A DNA stretch of 64,000 bases. Source: JARRNE01 sp963824085. Lineage in GTDB: Bacteria > Pseudomonadota > Gammaproteobacteria > Chromatiales > Chromatiaceae. Where the stretch lies: positions 186,001 to 250,000 of the forward strand of contig CAWGNT010000023.1 in the NCBI GenBank assembly GCA_963824085.1, read 5' to 3'. Under the pieces are notes generated by a model. That model ran no database searches, was not told where the DNA came from, and worked only from the letters and a program-made list of their open reading frames with translations. The number at the start of each line of letters is the position of its first letter. The first letter of the stretch is position 1. The position numbers were made by a program, and so were the translations under genes. Below are positions 17,145-25,388 of this stretch, one piece after another.

Positions 17145-17615
17145 GTGTCGCCCGTACTCCGCACCGCCGCTGCACTGCTGCTCTCGGTCTCCGTGCGGGT
17201 CGTCCCCGCGGACTCCACTTATGCCGTGTACGAGAGCGAGAGCGACTTCGGGACCGTCATGGAGGCAGCCAAGCTCGCGATCCAGGAACGCGGCATGTTC
17301 ATCAATAACATCATGCACCTGAGCGATATGCTGGACCGTACTGGCAAGGACTTGGGGCTGAAGGGGAAGATCTACGAGCGCGCGGAATCCATCGAGTTCT
17401 GCAGTGCCGTGCTATCCCGAAAGATGATGGCAGAGGACCCAGGCCGCATCGTCAACTGCCCCTTCGTCATCGCGATCTACACGCTCCCGGGAAAGCCCGG
17501 GAAGACCTACGTAGCCCACCGCGTGATTCCGCAGGAAGATCCGGCGACCAGCCCGGCTATGTCCGAGATCTCGGCAATGCTCGAGGGTGTCGCCAAGTCT
17601 GCCGCGTCTTGGTGA
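17145..17615 (+). CDS. DUF302-family exported protein
   Basis: A 156-residue protein starting at GTG 17145, with the Shine-Dalgarno GAAGGAG about 7 bp upstream. The first about 22 residues form a signal peptide-like stretch (TAAALLLSVSVRVVPADS). The remainder, with AKLAIQERGMFINNIMHLSDML, EFCSAVLSRKMM and NCPFVIAIYTLPGKPGKTYVAHR, fits the small DUF302 fold found in periplasmic or cytosolic proteins of sulfur-oxidising and other bacteria. The biochemical role is unknown. It stands alone, divergent from pfkA. Confidence 0.75.
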   Translation: MSPVLRTAAALLLSVSVRVVPADSTYAVYESESDFGTVMEAAKLAIQERGMFINNIMHLSDMLDRTGKDLGLKGKIYERAESIEFCSAVLSRKMMAEDPGRIVNCPFVIAIYTLPGKPGKTYVAHRVIPQEDPATSPAMSEISAMLEGVAKSAASW

Positions 17616-17764
17616 GGCGGAACGCCGTCCTGGCAGCTACTTGAAGTTGCCGAGAGGCCCGGGCCCAGGCTGTGGGCGGCTCATCGCCAGCAGCCCGACG
17701 CCACGTCTCCTCAAGCTCGGATCCCATCCCGCATGCCTCGGCTCTGGGGCCGCTTTGGCCGGAC

Positions 17765-18679
17765 CTACTTATCCCCACAGTAGGTATCGCCACAGCCGCT
17801 GTACTTTTCGTCCTCCGCCTCCTGGCGGCGCCCGATTTCCATCCGACGGCGCGCATCCCATACCTCCTTGCGCTCGTTTACCCGCCGCTCCCACGCATTG
17901 GGGCACTCTTCGATGGAGCGCTCGCCGAACAGGACCTGTCGCAGGAAACGGAAGGCGAACTTGAGGAGCGCCTCATCAATCTCTTTCACCTCCGCGTACA
18001 AGGTTTCCGGCAAGACATACGTAGCGCGGAACTTGTCGCTAAGCACGAAGCGACGAAAGGTATCCAGATCGTACGAGGCCATGAAGAAGAGCTGCAGACT
18101 CTGGAGTGGGGGCCGGCCGACCGTGGGCCCGGCGGACTTCTTCTTGAGGATCAGCTGGTACCACTCACTATTTAGGTCATCGTAGAGCTCGCACCTCTGC
18201 TCCGCGCGATACTCCGCGATCGAAATCCTTCTCTCCTCGTCGTGCCCCCTACAGTGGGACTCCCGGACCAGAGAGTATTGCTGCTTGGCCTCGGGTGAGC
18301 CCTTTTCCCGCAGCGCGAGCAGGGCTACAGGGTAGTAGCGGCAGACCGTGGGGCGGTCTGAGTAGACGCTGCAACCCTCACCGTCCCCGAGCAGCAGGCA
18401 GGCCCCTTCGTCCGTGGTCTTGAGCTTGACCCCGGGCGTGCCGTCAGCGTCCATCTGGAACGGCACCGTATGCTTCGAGAGAAAGTCCGTCGAGGTCATC
18501 CCTAGGCGTCGCGTGAGGCGAACGATGTCGTAGGGTGCAAGCGTCACGTCTGCGTTCTTGCAGCAGACGTTAAAGCAGGAGATACCCTTGTAGCAGCGGA
18601 ACCTGATCTCGGTGCCGTCGTCGAGGGCCTCTGGCCTGACGGCGCTCTGGAAAGGGATCTGTGGCTCTTGGTCTGTCAT
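17765..18679 (-). CDS. YkgJ-type cysteine-cluster protein
   Basis: A 304-residue protein. The N-terminal part has the CxxxxCCxNAD-like cluster (RCYKGISCFNVCCKNADVTL). Further cysteines follow in ACLLLGDGEGCSVYSDRPTVCRYYPVA, the pattern of the YkgJ/CxxCxxCC family that probably holds a metal (zinc or iron). The rest is helical, and the tail ends with paired cysteines (YSGCGDTYCGDK). ATG 18679 was chosen over the open frame to 18775 because GGAGGAG lies about 7 bp upstream. The protein is longer than minimal YkgJ proteins. Its function is not known. Confidence 0.75.
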   Translation of the reverse strand: MTDQEPQIPFQSAVRPEALDDGTEIRFRCYKGISCFNVCCKNADVTLAPYDIVRLTRRLGMTSTDFLSKHTVPFQMDADGTPGVKLKTTDEGACLLLGDGEGCSVYSDRPTVCRYYPVALLALREKGSPEAKQQYSLVRESHCRGHDEERRISIAEYRAEQRCELYDDLNSEWYQLILKKKSAGPTVGRPPLQSLQLFFMASYDLDTFRRFVLSDKFRATYVLPETLYAEVKEIDEALLKFAFRFLRQVLFGERSIEECPNAWERRVNERKEVWDARRRMEIGRRQEAEDEKYSGCGDTYCGDK

Positions 18680-19015
18680 CGGAACGCTCCTCCGGGTACC
18701 TGACGCCCCCGGAAATCGACTGAAACGACATACTGATCGGCCCCCACCTGCCCGTTGGTAAGACCGCGAAAACAATGGGAAGGGCTAACCGCGGCGGGAC
18801 CCAAGCCTCCATGAAGGCGCGCCTGAACCTATCGACAGTCCGCTCCGGCCGCGTCCCCGATACGACGCGGCAGAGGCCGATCAGCATGCGGGCTGACTGG
18901 GGGCGACGCCAAGTCTAAACAAGCTTGTGGACTGTACGCCGTTGAAATCCTACGCGTCGTTCGTGCTCGTCGTAGTTAGAAACCGTCGAAGCATAACGGA
19001 GACTCGGCAGGCCAC
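18680..19015. other. Intergenic region without recognisable gene
   Basis: About 340 bp between the YkgJ-type gene and the aprA terminator. It contains the upstream region of the YkgJ-type gene. No protein-like frame, tRNA or repeat was recognised. Confidence 0.6.
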
Positions 19016-19043
19016 AAAAAACCGGGCGCCTCGCGGCGCCCGG
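19016..19043 (-). terminator. Rho-independent terminator of aprBA
   Basis: Perfect 9-bp stem CCGGGCGCC / GGCGCCCGG with a 4-nt loop. On the minus strand it is followed by six T residues. It lies 27 bp after the aprA stop codon. This is the strongest terminator in the window. Confidence 0.9.
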
Positions 19044-19069
19044 ATTTGGATCTTCAGCAAGCCGTCGGC

Positions 19070-21052
19070 TTACTTGAAGAGCTTGGACTTGTCGACCAGA
19101 TCGACGTGGGCGCGCTTGAAGCAGGTCCAGGTCTTGGCCTTCTTGTCATAGATGGAGTTGACGAAGCACTTCCAGTTCTCTTCGTCGACGTAGTTGTGAT
19201 CCATCCGGTAGTAGAAGCCGGGGTAACGGCTCTCCTCACGGAACTGGATGTGCTTCATGTGGGCTTCGGCCGTGAGGATGCGATGGTAGTTCTCCCACGC
19301 GCGGAGCAGCTCGTGCAGGTCCTTCGCGCGCATCTTCAAGGCGTCTTCCTTCAGCATCTCAAGCTTCTGCTCGGCCACCGCCATCATGTGGGCGTTGGTC
19401 TGATACATCGTGGAGACACCGGCTACGTACTCGTCCATGATCTTCTGGAGGCGGAACTGCAGCATCTTCGGCGTGATGTAGTGCGGGTTCACGTCGATCG
19501 CGGTGGTGTAGTCCTTGTGCTCCATGTAGTTGCGCACCGGGCGGTAGATCTCTTCGACCAACTCGTTCACGGATGCGTCGAGCTCAGGCTTCCAATCCTT
19601 GTTGTCCATGCAGAACTGGACCATGGCCTTGGCCGCCAGGCGACCCTCGGCGTGCGAGCCGGAGGAGAACTTGTGGCCGGAAGCGCCGACGCCGTCGGCA
19701 GCGGTGAACAAACCCTTCACAGTGGTCATGGAGCGGTAGCCCCAGTTCCAGCCCTTGGGCAGGTGCGCCGGGATCTTACCCGCTTCGGCGTGATCCTCGG
19801 AGGTCGGGGCGCCCAGATCAGTCGGACCCGAGACCCAGATACCGCAGCAGCCGGAGTGGGAGCCGAGCAGGTAGGGCTCGGTGGGCATCAGCTCGGAGTT
19901 CTTCTTCTCCGGCTCGATGTTCTCACCCGCCCAGACACCGGCCTGTCCGATGCACATGTCGAGGAAGTCCTCCCATGCCTCGGCCTCGAGATGCTTGATT
20001 TCCTTCGGGGTCATGGTCTCGGCGAGCTTGCTGAGCGCGGTGACTGTGTCCATCCAGATCGGGCCGCGACCCTCGCGCATCTCCTTCAGCATGAGGTGAT
20101 TGCGCAGGCAGGACGCCGGGACCCTGGCCTGGCCATAGGGCGGGAAGTCGTTGAGGAGCTCCTTGTTGGTCTCCAGGTAGACCTCCCCGAAGGCGTTGAT
20201 GGACCTGGCCTTGAAGAGCAGGAACCAGGCGCCGACCGGGCCGTAACCATCCTTGAAGCGGTTTGGCACGAAGCGGTTTTCCATCATGGTGAGCTCGGCG
20301 CCGGCCTCAGCGGCCATGGCGTAGGTGGAGCCTGCGTTCCAGACCGGGTACCAAGCACGGCCCATACCCTCACCGACAGAGCGCGGACGGAAGATGTTCA
20401 CGCAGCCCCCGGCGACCAGCAGGCAGGCCTTGAGCTTGTAGACGAAGACCTTGTTCTCGCGCACCGAGAAGCCGACGGCGCCGGCGATGCGATCGGCGTC
20501 GTTCTTGTCGTTCACCAGCTTGACGATGAAGACGTGCTCCTGAATGCGCTCGGTGCCCAGGGCCTTCTTCGCGGCCTCGGCGACGATCCACTTGTAGGAC
20601 TCGCCGTTGATCATGATCTGCCACTTGCCCGAGCGCACCGGCTTGCCGCCGTAAACCAGGGCCTTGCCCTCGTCGCCGGGCTGCTTCCAGATGGGCAGGC
20701 CCCACTCTTCGAAAAGATGCACGGAATCGTCGACGTGGCGGCCCAGGTCGTAGGTCAGGTCGTCACGGGTGATGCCCATCAGGTCGTTGGAGACCATGCG
20801 GGCGTAGTCGGCCGGATCCTGCTCGGAGCCGATATAGGTGTTGATCGCGGACAGGCCCTGGGCCACGGCACCGGAGCGGTCGACGGCGGCCTTGTCGACC
20901 AGCTTCACTTTCAGGTCCACGCCCTCTTTCTTGGCCGCTTCCAGCCACGGACCGATCTCATACGCGGCGCCACAGGCGCCCATACCACCGCCGATAATGA
21001 GGATGTCGACCTCTTCTTCGACAACTTCCGGTTTACCGAATTCTCCTGCCAT
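19070..21052 (-). CDS. aprA: Adenylylsulfate reductase alpha subunit
   Basis: FAD-containing catalytic subunit of APS reductase. In sulfur oxidisers it forms APS from sulfite and AMP in the reverse direction, at the cytoplasmic face of the membrane. The 660-residue protein has the dinucleotide motif DILIIGGGMGACGAAYE at the N-terminus. Typical AprA stretches follow, such as VKLVDKAAVDRSGAVAQGL, SEQDPADYARMVSNDLMGI, GCVNIFRPRSVGEGMGRAW, SGCCGIWVSGPTDLG, FTAADGVGASGHKFSSGSH and ESRYPGFYYRMDHNYVDEE. It lies 54 bp downstream of aprB and ends before a strong terminator. Membrane partners (qmoABC or aprM) are not adjacent. Confidence 0.96.
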   Translation of the reverse strand: MAGEFGKPEVVEEEVDILIIGGGMGACGAAYEIGPWLEAAKKEGVDLKVKLVDKAAVDRSGAVAQGLSAINTYIGSEQDPADYARMVSNDLMGITRDDLTYDLGRHVDDSVHLFEEWGLPIWKQPGDEGKALVYGGKPVRSGKWQIMINGESYKWIVAEAAKKALGTERIQEHVFIVKLVNDKNDADRIAGAVGFSVRENKVFVYKLKACLLVAGGCVNIFRPRSVGEGMGRAWYPVWNAGSTYAMAAEAGAELTMMENRFVPNRFKDGYGPVGAWFLLFKARSINAFGEVYLETNKELLNDFPPYGQARVPASCLRNHLMLKEMREGRGPIWMDTVTALSKLAETMTPKEIKHLEAEAWEDFLDMCIGQAGVWAGENIEPEKKNSELMPTEPYLLGSHSGCCGIWVSGPTDLGAPTSEDHAEAGKIPAHLPKGWNWGYRSMTTVKGLFTAADGVGASGHKFSSGSHAEGRLAAKAMVQFCMDNKDWKPELDASVNELVEEIYRPVRNYMEHKDYTTAIDVNPHYITPKMLQFRLQKIMDEYVAGVSTMYQTNAHMMAVAEQKLEMLKEDALKMRAKDLHELLRAWENYHRILTAEAHMKHIQFREESRYPGFYYRMDHNYVDEENWKCFVNSIYDKKAKTWTCFKRAHVDLVDKSKLFK

Positions 21053-21106
21053 TTCGAAACACCTCTGAATCTCTATTTGGACTTGGCTATCTTCGCCGTC
21101 GAGCGC

Positions 21107-21574
21107 TCACTTACGAATCAGCTCGCTGGGATCGCCAGGCTTCTGGACGCCGCCCAGGGTGAAGTAACCCGCCTCACCGATCTTGGAGATGTCCGCTGCG
21201 GGCTTGCCGCCGTACGGATCGATGGAGCCTTCGGGGGTGGTACGAATCGGGAACTTGAAGCGCTTCATGTTGCCGTTGCGGAACTTGATCGTCCACATGA
21301 TCGAGTCGCTGTCGCGCAGAGGCTGTACGGAGGCGCCCATGGGCACGACGTCGGCGTAGTGCCGGGCCTCGATCGCCTGCTGCGGGCAGATCTTGACGCA
21401 GGAGTAGCACTCCCAGCACTGCTCCGGCTCCTGGTTGAACGCCTTCATCGCCCAGCCGGTGTCGGAGCCGTCCTTGTCCAGCTTCATGAGGTCGTGAGGG
21501 CAGATGTACATGCAAGCGGTCTTGTCCTGGCCTTTGCAGCCATCGCACTTATCAGTACGCACAAAAGTTGGCAT
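21107..21574 (-). CDS. aprB: Adenylylsulfate reductase beta subunit (two [4Fe-4S] clusters)
   Basis: Ferredoxin-type electron-transfer partner of AprA. The 155-residue protein has eight cluster cysteines: C10, C13, C21 and C25 (CDGCKG, CMYICPHD) and C53, C56, C59 and C63 (CWECYSC, KICPQQAIEA). The extension after the first clusters and the C-terminal tail (DISKIGEAGYFTLGG) that wraps AprA are present. The Shine-Dalgarno GGAG lies before ATG 21574. It is the first gene of the aprBA operon, with a consensus-like promoter about 215 bp upstream. Confidence 0.96.
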   Translation of the reverse strand: MPTFVRTDKCDGCKGQDKTACMYICPHDLMKLDKDGSDTGWAMKAFNQEPEQCWECYSCVKICPQQAIEARHYADVVPMGASVQPLRDSDSIMWTIKFRNGNMKRFKFPIRTTPEGSIDPYGGKPAADISKIGEAGYFTLGGVQKPGDPSELIRK

Positions 21575-21789
21575 GATGCTCGATCTCCAAATGTTTCACT
21601 GCCGTGATTGTCGCCTGTGGCGTGTGACGCCCCGGCGACTAGCCGGTCCAACGGACTCAAGTCTGGCGAAACTCTCTGCTCTGTCGTCCTTGACGTGTGC
21701 GTCCGGCCCGGACTTCCGAGCGCAGGAAAGGGCGCGACACGGTCTGAGGTGGGCCGTTTAGCTTCTGCGGCCGGTCACGCGAACCGCCC

Positions 21790-21819
21790 ACAATAGTGAC
21801 CCGCAAGCGCAAGTGTCAA
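21790..21819 (-). promoter_or_regulatory. Sigma70-type promoter of aprBA
   Basis: On the minus strand a perfect -35 TTGACA (21819-21814), an 18-bp spacer, and a -10 TATTGT (21795-21790, 4 of 6). It predicts a leader of about 210 nt before aprB. Confidence 0.6.
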
Positions 21820-21842
21820 AACAGTTTTCTGGCAGCGATCAT

Positions 21843-21866
21843 AGAATTGGTTTATTAGATAATTCT
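21843..21866. promoter_or_regulatory. AGAATT-N12-AATTCT inverted repeat between divergent genes
   Basis: 6-bp perfect arms at 21843-21848 and 21861-21866 in an AT-rich patch. It lies upstream of the aprBA -35 box and about 125 bp before the thioredoxin-HEAT gene. It is a candidate operator for either gene. No regulator family is assigned. Confidence 0.35.
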
Positions 21867-21988
21867 GATGGAACAATCAGCGGCATAGGAGTTTACAGCG
21901 GTCGCTGCGGCGGCCTCCGTGCCAAACTTTGCGCCGCTGATCCTGCTTGTTTAGGCTATGAAAGCGGAGATAGTCGGCGACAAAGCCA

Positions 21989-22645
21989 ATGAACGAATCT
22001 CGAGCCCCCCACGCCCTGCTCTTCATCGGGACATCCTGCCCCCATTGTGGGATAGTCTTGGAGGGTCTCGCGCGCATGATCAAGGGGGGTCGGCTGGCTC
22101 GCCTCGAAGTCGTTAACGTTGCCGAAGAGCCTGCGGAAGCGGCCCGGCACGGAGTACGCTCCGTGCCCTGGACCCGGATCGGGCCATTCGAGCTGGTCGG
22201 GGGGCTCACTCCGACAGAGATCGCCGATTGGGTGGAGTATGCCAGGACGGGAGAGGGTTGGTCGGCCTACTACACGCACCTCTTGGAGAATCGTCGGCTC
22301 GATGAGGTCTTGCGGCGCATCCGCGAATGTCCGGGAACCCTGACACACTTGCTCGGCGCCCTCGACGATGAGACGCCGATGGCTGTTCGTATCGGTATCA
22401 GTGCGGTCGTGGAAGAGCTTGCTGGACGCGACCCACTGCGCGCCGTGCGGCCGCAGCTCGAGCAGCTCACGCTGTCCGATTCGGCCCAAACTCGAGCGGA
22501 CGCTTGCCATTTCCTCGGATTGGCGGGCGACCCGCGTGCGATTCCCGCGGTGCGGCGCCTACTGGACGACGAGCAGCACGACGTGCGCGAGATCGCCGTC
22601 GAGACCCTCGCGCTCCTGGGCGAGGCAAGTGGAGAAGACGCGTGA
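21989..22645 (+). CDS. Thioredoxin-like domain fused to HEAT repeats
   Basis: A 218-residue protein without signal peptide. Residues 1-90 form a thioredoxin fold with the redox motif C17-P-H-C20 after HALLFIGTS. The cis-proline region SVPWTRIGPFELVGG and the helix LTPTEIADWVEYA follow. Residues about 115-215 are HEAT-like helical repeats (DETPMAVRIGISAVVEEL, AQTRADACHFLGLAGDPRA, DEQHDVREIAVETLALLG). The start ATG has a weak Shine-Dalgarno. It is divergent from aprBA across 414 bp. A thiol-disulfide role that contacts a partner through HEAT repeats is inferred; a link to sulfur metabolism rests on position only. Confidence 0.75.
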   Translation: MNESRAPHALLFIGTSCPHCGIVLEGLARMIKGGRLARLEVVNVAEEPAEAARHGVRSVPWTRIGPFELVGGLTPTEIADWVEYARTGEGWSAYYTHLLENRRLDEVLRRIRECPGTLTHLLGALDDETPMAVRIGISAVVEELAGRDPLRAVRPQLEQLTLSDSAQTRADACHFLGLAGDPRAIPAVRRLLDDEQHDVREIAVETLALLGEASGEDA

Positions 22646-22741
22646 CGACGTGCCCGAGGCTTGCCCTCAGGGCGCTCTCCGGCCTGCCCACGATCGGCCT
22701 GTGGCGCAGTATTGGCGACGGCGGGGCATAGGACCGCACGG

Positions 22742-24103
22742 ATGACCATTATGTCGCGAAACACGGAGCTCAGCGCGCGCGACCTGGCCGTGCTGTGGCA
22801 CCCCTGCACCCAGATGAAGGACCACGAGCACCTACCCATGATTCCCGTTCGCTGCGGCGAGGGGGTGTGGATCGAGGACTTCGATGGGAACCGTTACCTC
22901 GATGCGATCAGCTCCTGGTGGGTGAATCTGTTCGGCCATGCCAACCCGCGGATCAACGCGGCGATCCGGGACCAGGCCGACCGCCTCGAGCACGTGATAC
23001 TCGCAGGTTTCACGCATGAGCCAGCCGTGCGCCTCGCCGAGCGCCTCGTCGCCGTGACGCCGACCGGCCTCGAGCGTGTCTTTTACGCAGACAACGGCTC
23101 GAGTGCGGTAGAGGTAGCGCTCAAGATGAGCTACCACTACTGGCGCAATTCGGGTCGGCCGGACAAGTCCCACTTCATAGCCCTGTCGAACAGCTATCAC
23201 GGCGAGACCCTCGGGGCGCTCGCCGTAGGAGACGTCTCGCTATACAAGGAGACCTACCGGCCGCTCCTCATGGACGTCCTGACGGCGCCCTCGCCGGACT
23301 GCTTCCATCGCGATCCGGATGAGAGCTGGGAGGAGTACTCGCGACGGCGCTTTGCGGATATGGAGTCGCTGCTCGCCATGCATGCCGGGCAAGTCAGCGC
23401 CGTGATCGTCGAGCCCCTGGTGCAGTGCGCGGGCCACATGCGCATGTATCACCCCGTGTATCTCCGGCTGTTGCGAGACGCGTGCGACCATTACGGGGTG
23501 CATCTGATCGCCGACGAGATCGCGGTAGGCTTCGGCCGCACTGGAACGCTGTTCGCCTGCGAGCAGGCGGGCATCTCTCCGGACTTCCTGTGCCTCTCGA
23601 AAGGCCTCACGGGGGGTTACCTGCCGCTCTCCGCCGTGCTCACACGGACCGAGGTCTATGACGCCTTCTACGACGACTACCAGAACCTCACCGCCTTCCT
23701 GCACTCCCACAGCTACACGGGAAATCCCCTCGCCTGTCGTGCGGCGCTCGCCAGCCTAGACATCTTCGAGGAAGACGCGGTACTCACGGCCAACGCCAGT
23801 CTTGCGCAGGTCATGGCCGACGCCATCACGCCCCTGACCGAGCATCCACACGTCGCCGAGGTACGCCAAACCGGGATGATCCTTGCGGTGGAGATGGTGC
23901 GCGACAAGGCGAGCCGGGAACCTTATCCGTGGCAGGAGCGCCGCGGCTTGCGTGTCTACCGCCACGGGCTCCGTCGGGGCGCTCTGCTGCGCCCCCTCGG
24001 AAACGTTATCTACCTGATGCCGCCGTACGTCATTACACCGGATCAGCTGCGATGGCTCGCTGAGATCGTCGCGGAAGGCGTGGACGTCGCAACGTCCGAC
24101 TGA
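22742..24103 (+). CDS. bioA: Adenosylmethionine-8-amino-7-oxononanoate aminotransferase
   Basis: PLP enzyme of biotin synthesis; it makes 7,8-diaminopelargonate using S-adenosylmethionine as amino donor. The 453-residue protein contains WHPCTQMKDH, LDAISSWWVNLFGHANPRI, FYADNGSSAVEVALKMSYHY, SNSYHGETLGALAVGDVSLY, HLIADEIAVGFGRTGTLFAC, the PLP-lysine block LSKGLTGGYLPLSAVL, and HSHSYTGNPLACRAAL. ATG 22742 is preferred over the open frame to 22661 because family homology begins just after it; ATG 22751 is possible. Other bio genes are absent here. Its TGA overlaps the ATG of rsmE. Confidence 0.94.
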   Translation: MTIMSRNTELSARDLAVLWHPCTQMKDHEHLPMIPVRCGEGVWIEDFDGNRYLDAISSWWVNLFGHANPRINAAIRDQADRLEHVILAGFTHEPAVRLAERLVAVTPTGLERVFYADNGSSAVEVALKMSYHYWRNSGRPDKSHFIALSNSYHGETLGALAVGDVSLYKETYRPLLMDVLTAPSPDCFHRDPDESWEEYSRRRFADMESLLAMHAGQVSAVIVEPLVQCAGHMRMYHPVYLRLLRDACDHYGVHLIADEIAVGFGRTGTLFACEQAGISPDFLCLSKGLTGGYLPLSAVLTRTEVYDAFYDDYQNLTAFLHSHSYTGNPLACRAALASLDIFEEDAVLTANASLAQVMADAITPLTEHPHVAEVRQTGMILAVEMVRDKASREPYPWQERRGLRVYRHGLRRGALLRPLGNVIYLMPPYVITPDQLRWLAEIVAEGVDVATSD

Positions 24104-24834
24104 TGCGTCTGACCAGGGTCTTCGTGGACGCCCGCCTCGGCGAAGGCAATCGCTTGACCTTGCCCACAGCTCAGTCGCAACACTTGACCCGGGTCTTGCG
24201 GGTCCGTTCAGGGCAATCCGTGACGCTTTTCAACGGAGACGGGCGTGACTACGCATCGCGAATCGCCAAAGTTGGCCGCGGCGGCGTCGTCGTAGAAATC
24301 GGGACGCCCGGCAATGAGGAGTCGCCCGCGCCGCTTCGTCTACATATCGGACTTGGAATTTCCAAGGGGGAGCGCATGGACTTCGCGCTCCAGAAGGCAG
24401 TCGAGCTCGGGGTCTGTCAAATTACGCCGCTGTTCACCGACCGCAGCGTTGTACGCCTCGAAGGCGCACGACTTGCGCAACGCGCGCAGCATTGGCGGGG
24501 CGTGGTCATCGCCGCCAGTGAGCAGAGCGGACGTCGACGCCTCACGGACTTGGCCTCCCCGGCACGCCTGTACGACTGGCTCGAACGCGGTCACATCTGC
24601 CCCTTGCTGCTTGACCATCGAGGCGCCATCCCCTTGACGGGCATCCCCGCGCCAGATCGCGGACTGACGCTGCTCGTCGGGCCGGAGGGGGGACTCGCTG
24701 CAAGCGAGCGCGTGCGTGCTCAACAAGCTGGTTTCACCGCGGTACGCCTCGGGCCGCGCATCCTGCGCACAGAGACCGCACCGCTCGCGGCCTTGGCGGT
24801 GGTGCAGGCATTGTGGGGAGATCTCGGCCGTTAA
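24103..24834 (+). CDS. rsmE: 16S rRNA (uracil1498-N3)-methyltransferase
   Basis: SPOUT-class methyltransferase acting on the 30S subunit. The 243-residue protein has the N-terminal PUA-like part (LPTAQSQHLTRVLRVRSGQ) and the central block GISKGERMDFALQKAVELGV. The knotted cofactor site is LLVGPEGGLAASERV, GFTAVRLGPRILRTETAPLA and ALAVVQALWGDL. The start overlaps the bioA stop (TGATG), so translation is coupled. It ends 77 bp before the convergent chpC. Confidence 0.94.
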   Translation: MRLTRVFVDARLGEGNRLTLPTAQSQHLTRVLRVRSGQSVTLFNGDGRDYASRIAKVGRGGVVVEIGTPGNEESPAPLRLHIGLGISKGERMDFALQKAVELGVCQITPLFTDRSVVRLEGARLAQRAQHWRGVVIAASEQSGRRRLTDLASPARLYDWLERGHICPLLLDHRGAIPLTGIPAPDRGLTLLVGPEGGLAASERVRAQQAGFTAVRLGPRILRTETAPLAALAVVQALWGDLGR

Positions 24835-24911
24835 GGGAATACCGAGCTATAACGCTAACCACCTTCCGGATACGTCCATGTTCCGCCCCTCTGGGGCAGG
24901 CCGCGGACGAC

Positions 24912-25388
24912 CTAAGCCGATACCGCATCCAGCACGGCCGCCTCGATGGCATCCATGTTCGGGATCCAGGCTGGACGATCCATATAGGTCAGGGCATGGA
25001 GGACGAATGGGTTCGCATGCGGCAACTCCGCGGGACGCATGGCTTCGGCACGAAAGACCGTCAACCGCGGCGGACCAACGGCAAGAATTCCGACATAGGG
25101 CAGGGCTGAACCAGGATTCGGCGAGTAGCAGATCGCCGTGCGCGCGCGGGGACCCCGCCTGACCTCGCGCGGATGCTCTCCGCCGGCACGAACGGACACC
25201 AAGGGAACCTTCCTGTCGCGCCAGGTGACCATGCCCAACAGCCACAAAGGCGCCGAGGGATGCGGCTTGGGCTCGTCGCAGTAGACGACCTCGGCCATGG
25301 TCGCGCTGGGCACCAGGAGCTCCAAGCCTCCGATGTCGAGCACCACCCCCCTGACTTCGCTCCCAAGTGTCTGCTTCGAGCTCATCAT
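24912..25388 (-). CDS. chpC: CheW-like protein of the Pil/Chp system
   Basis: A 158-residue protein with a CheW fold: VRGVVLDIGGLELLVPSATMAEVV, WLLGMVTWRDRKVPLVSV, and the C-terminal strand-rich part. It is the last gene of the Pil/Chp cluster; its ATG overlaps the chpA stop (ATGA). In P. aeruginosa ChpC is an accessory CheW that adapts the receptor PilJ or other inputs to ChpA. The identity rests on the CheW fold plus position. Confidence 0.8.
   Translation of the reverse strand: MMSSKQTLGSEVRGVVLDIGGLELLVPSATMAEVVYCDEPKPHPSAPLWLLGMVTWRDRKVPLVSVRAGGEHPREVRRGPRARTAICYSPNPGSALPYVGILAVGPPRLTVFRAEAMRPAELPHANPFVLHALTYMDRPAWIPNMDAIEAAVLDAVSA

Noticed and set aside
19046..21607. 853-codon open frame on the plus strand
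   Set aside because: Exactly antisense to aprA and aprB, whose families are certain. The translation is rich in Leu/Val/Asp/His as expected for a GC-rich shadow frame.
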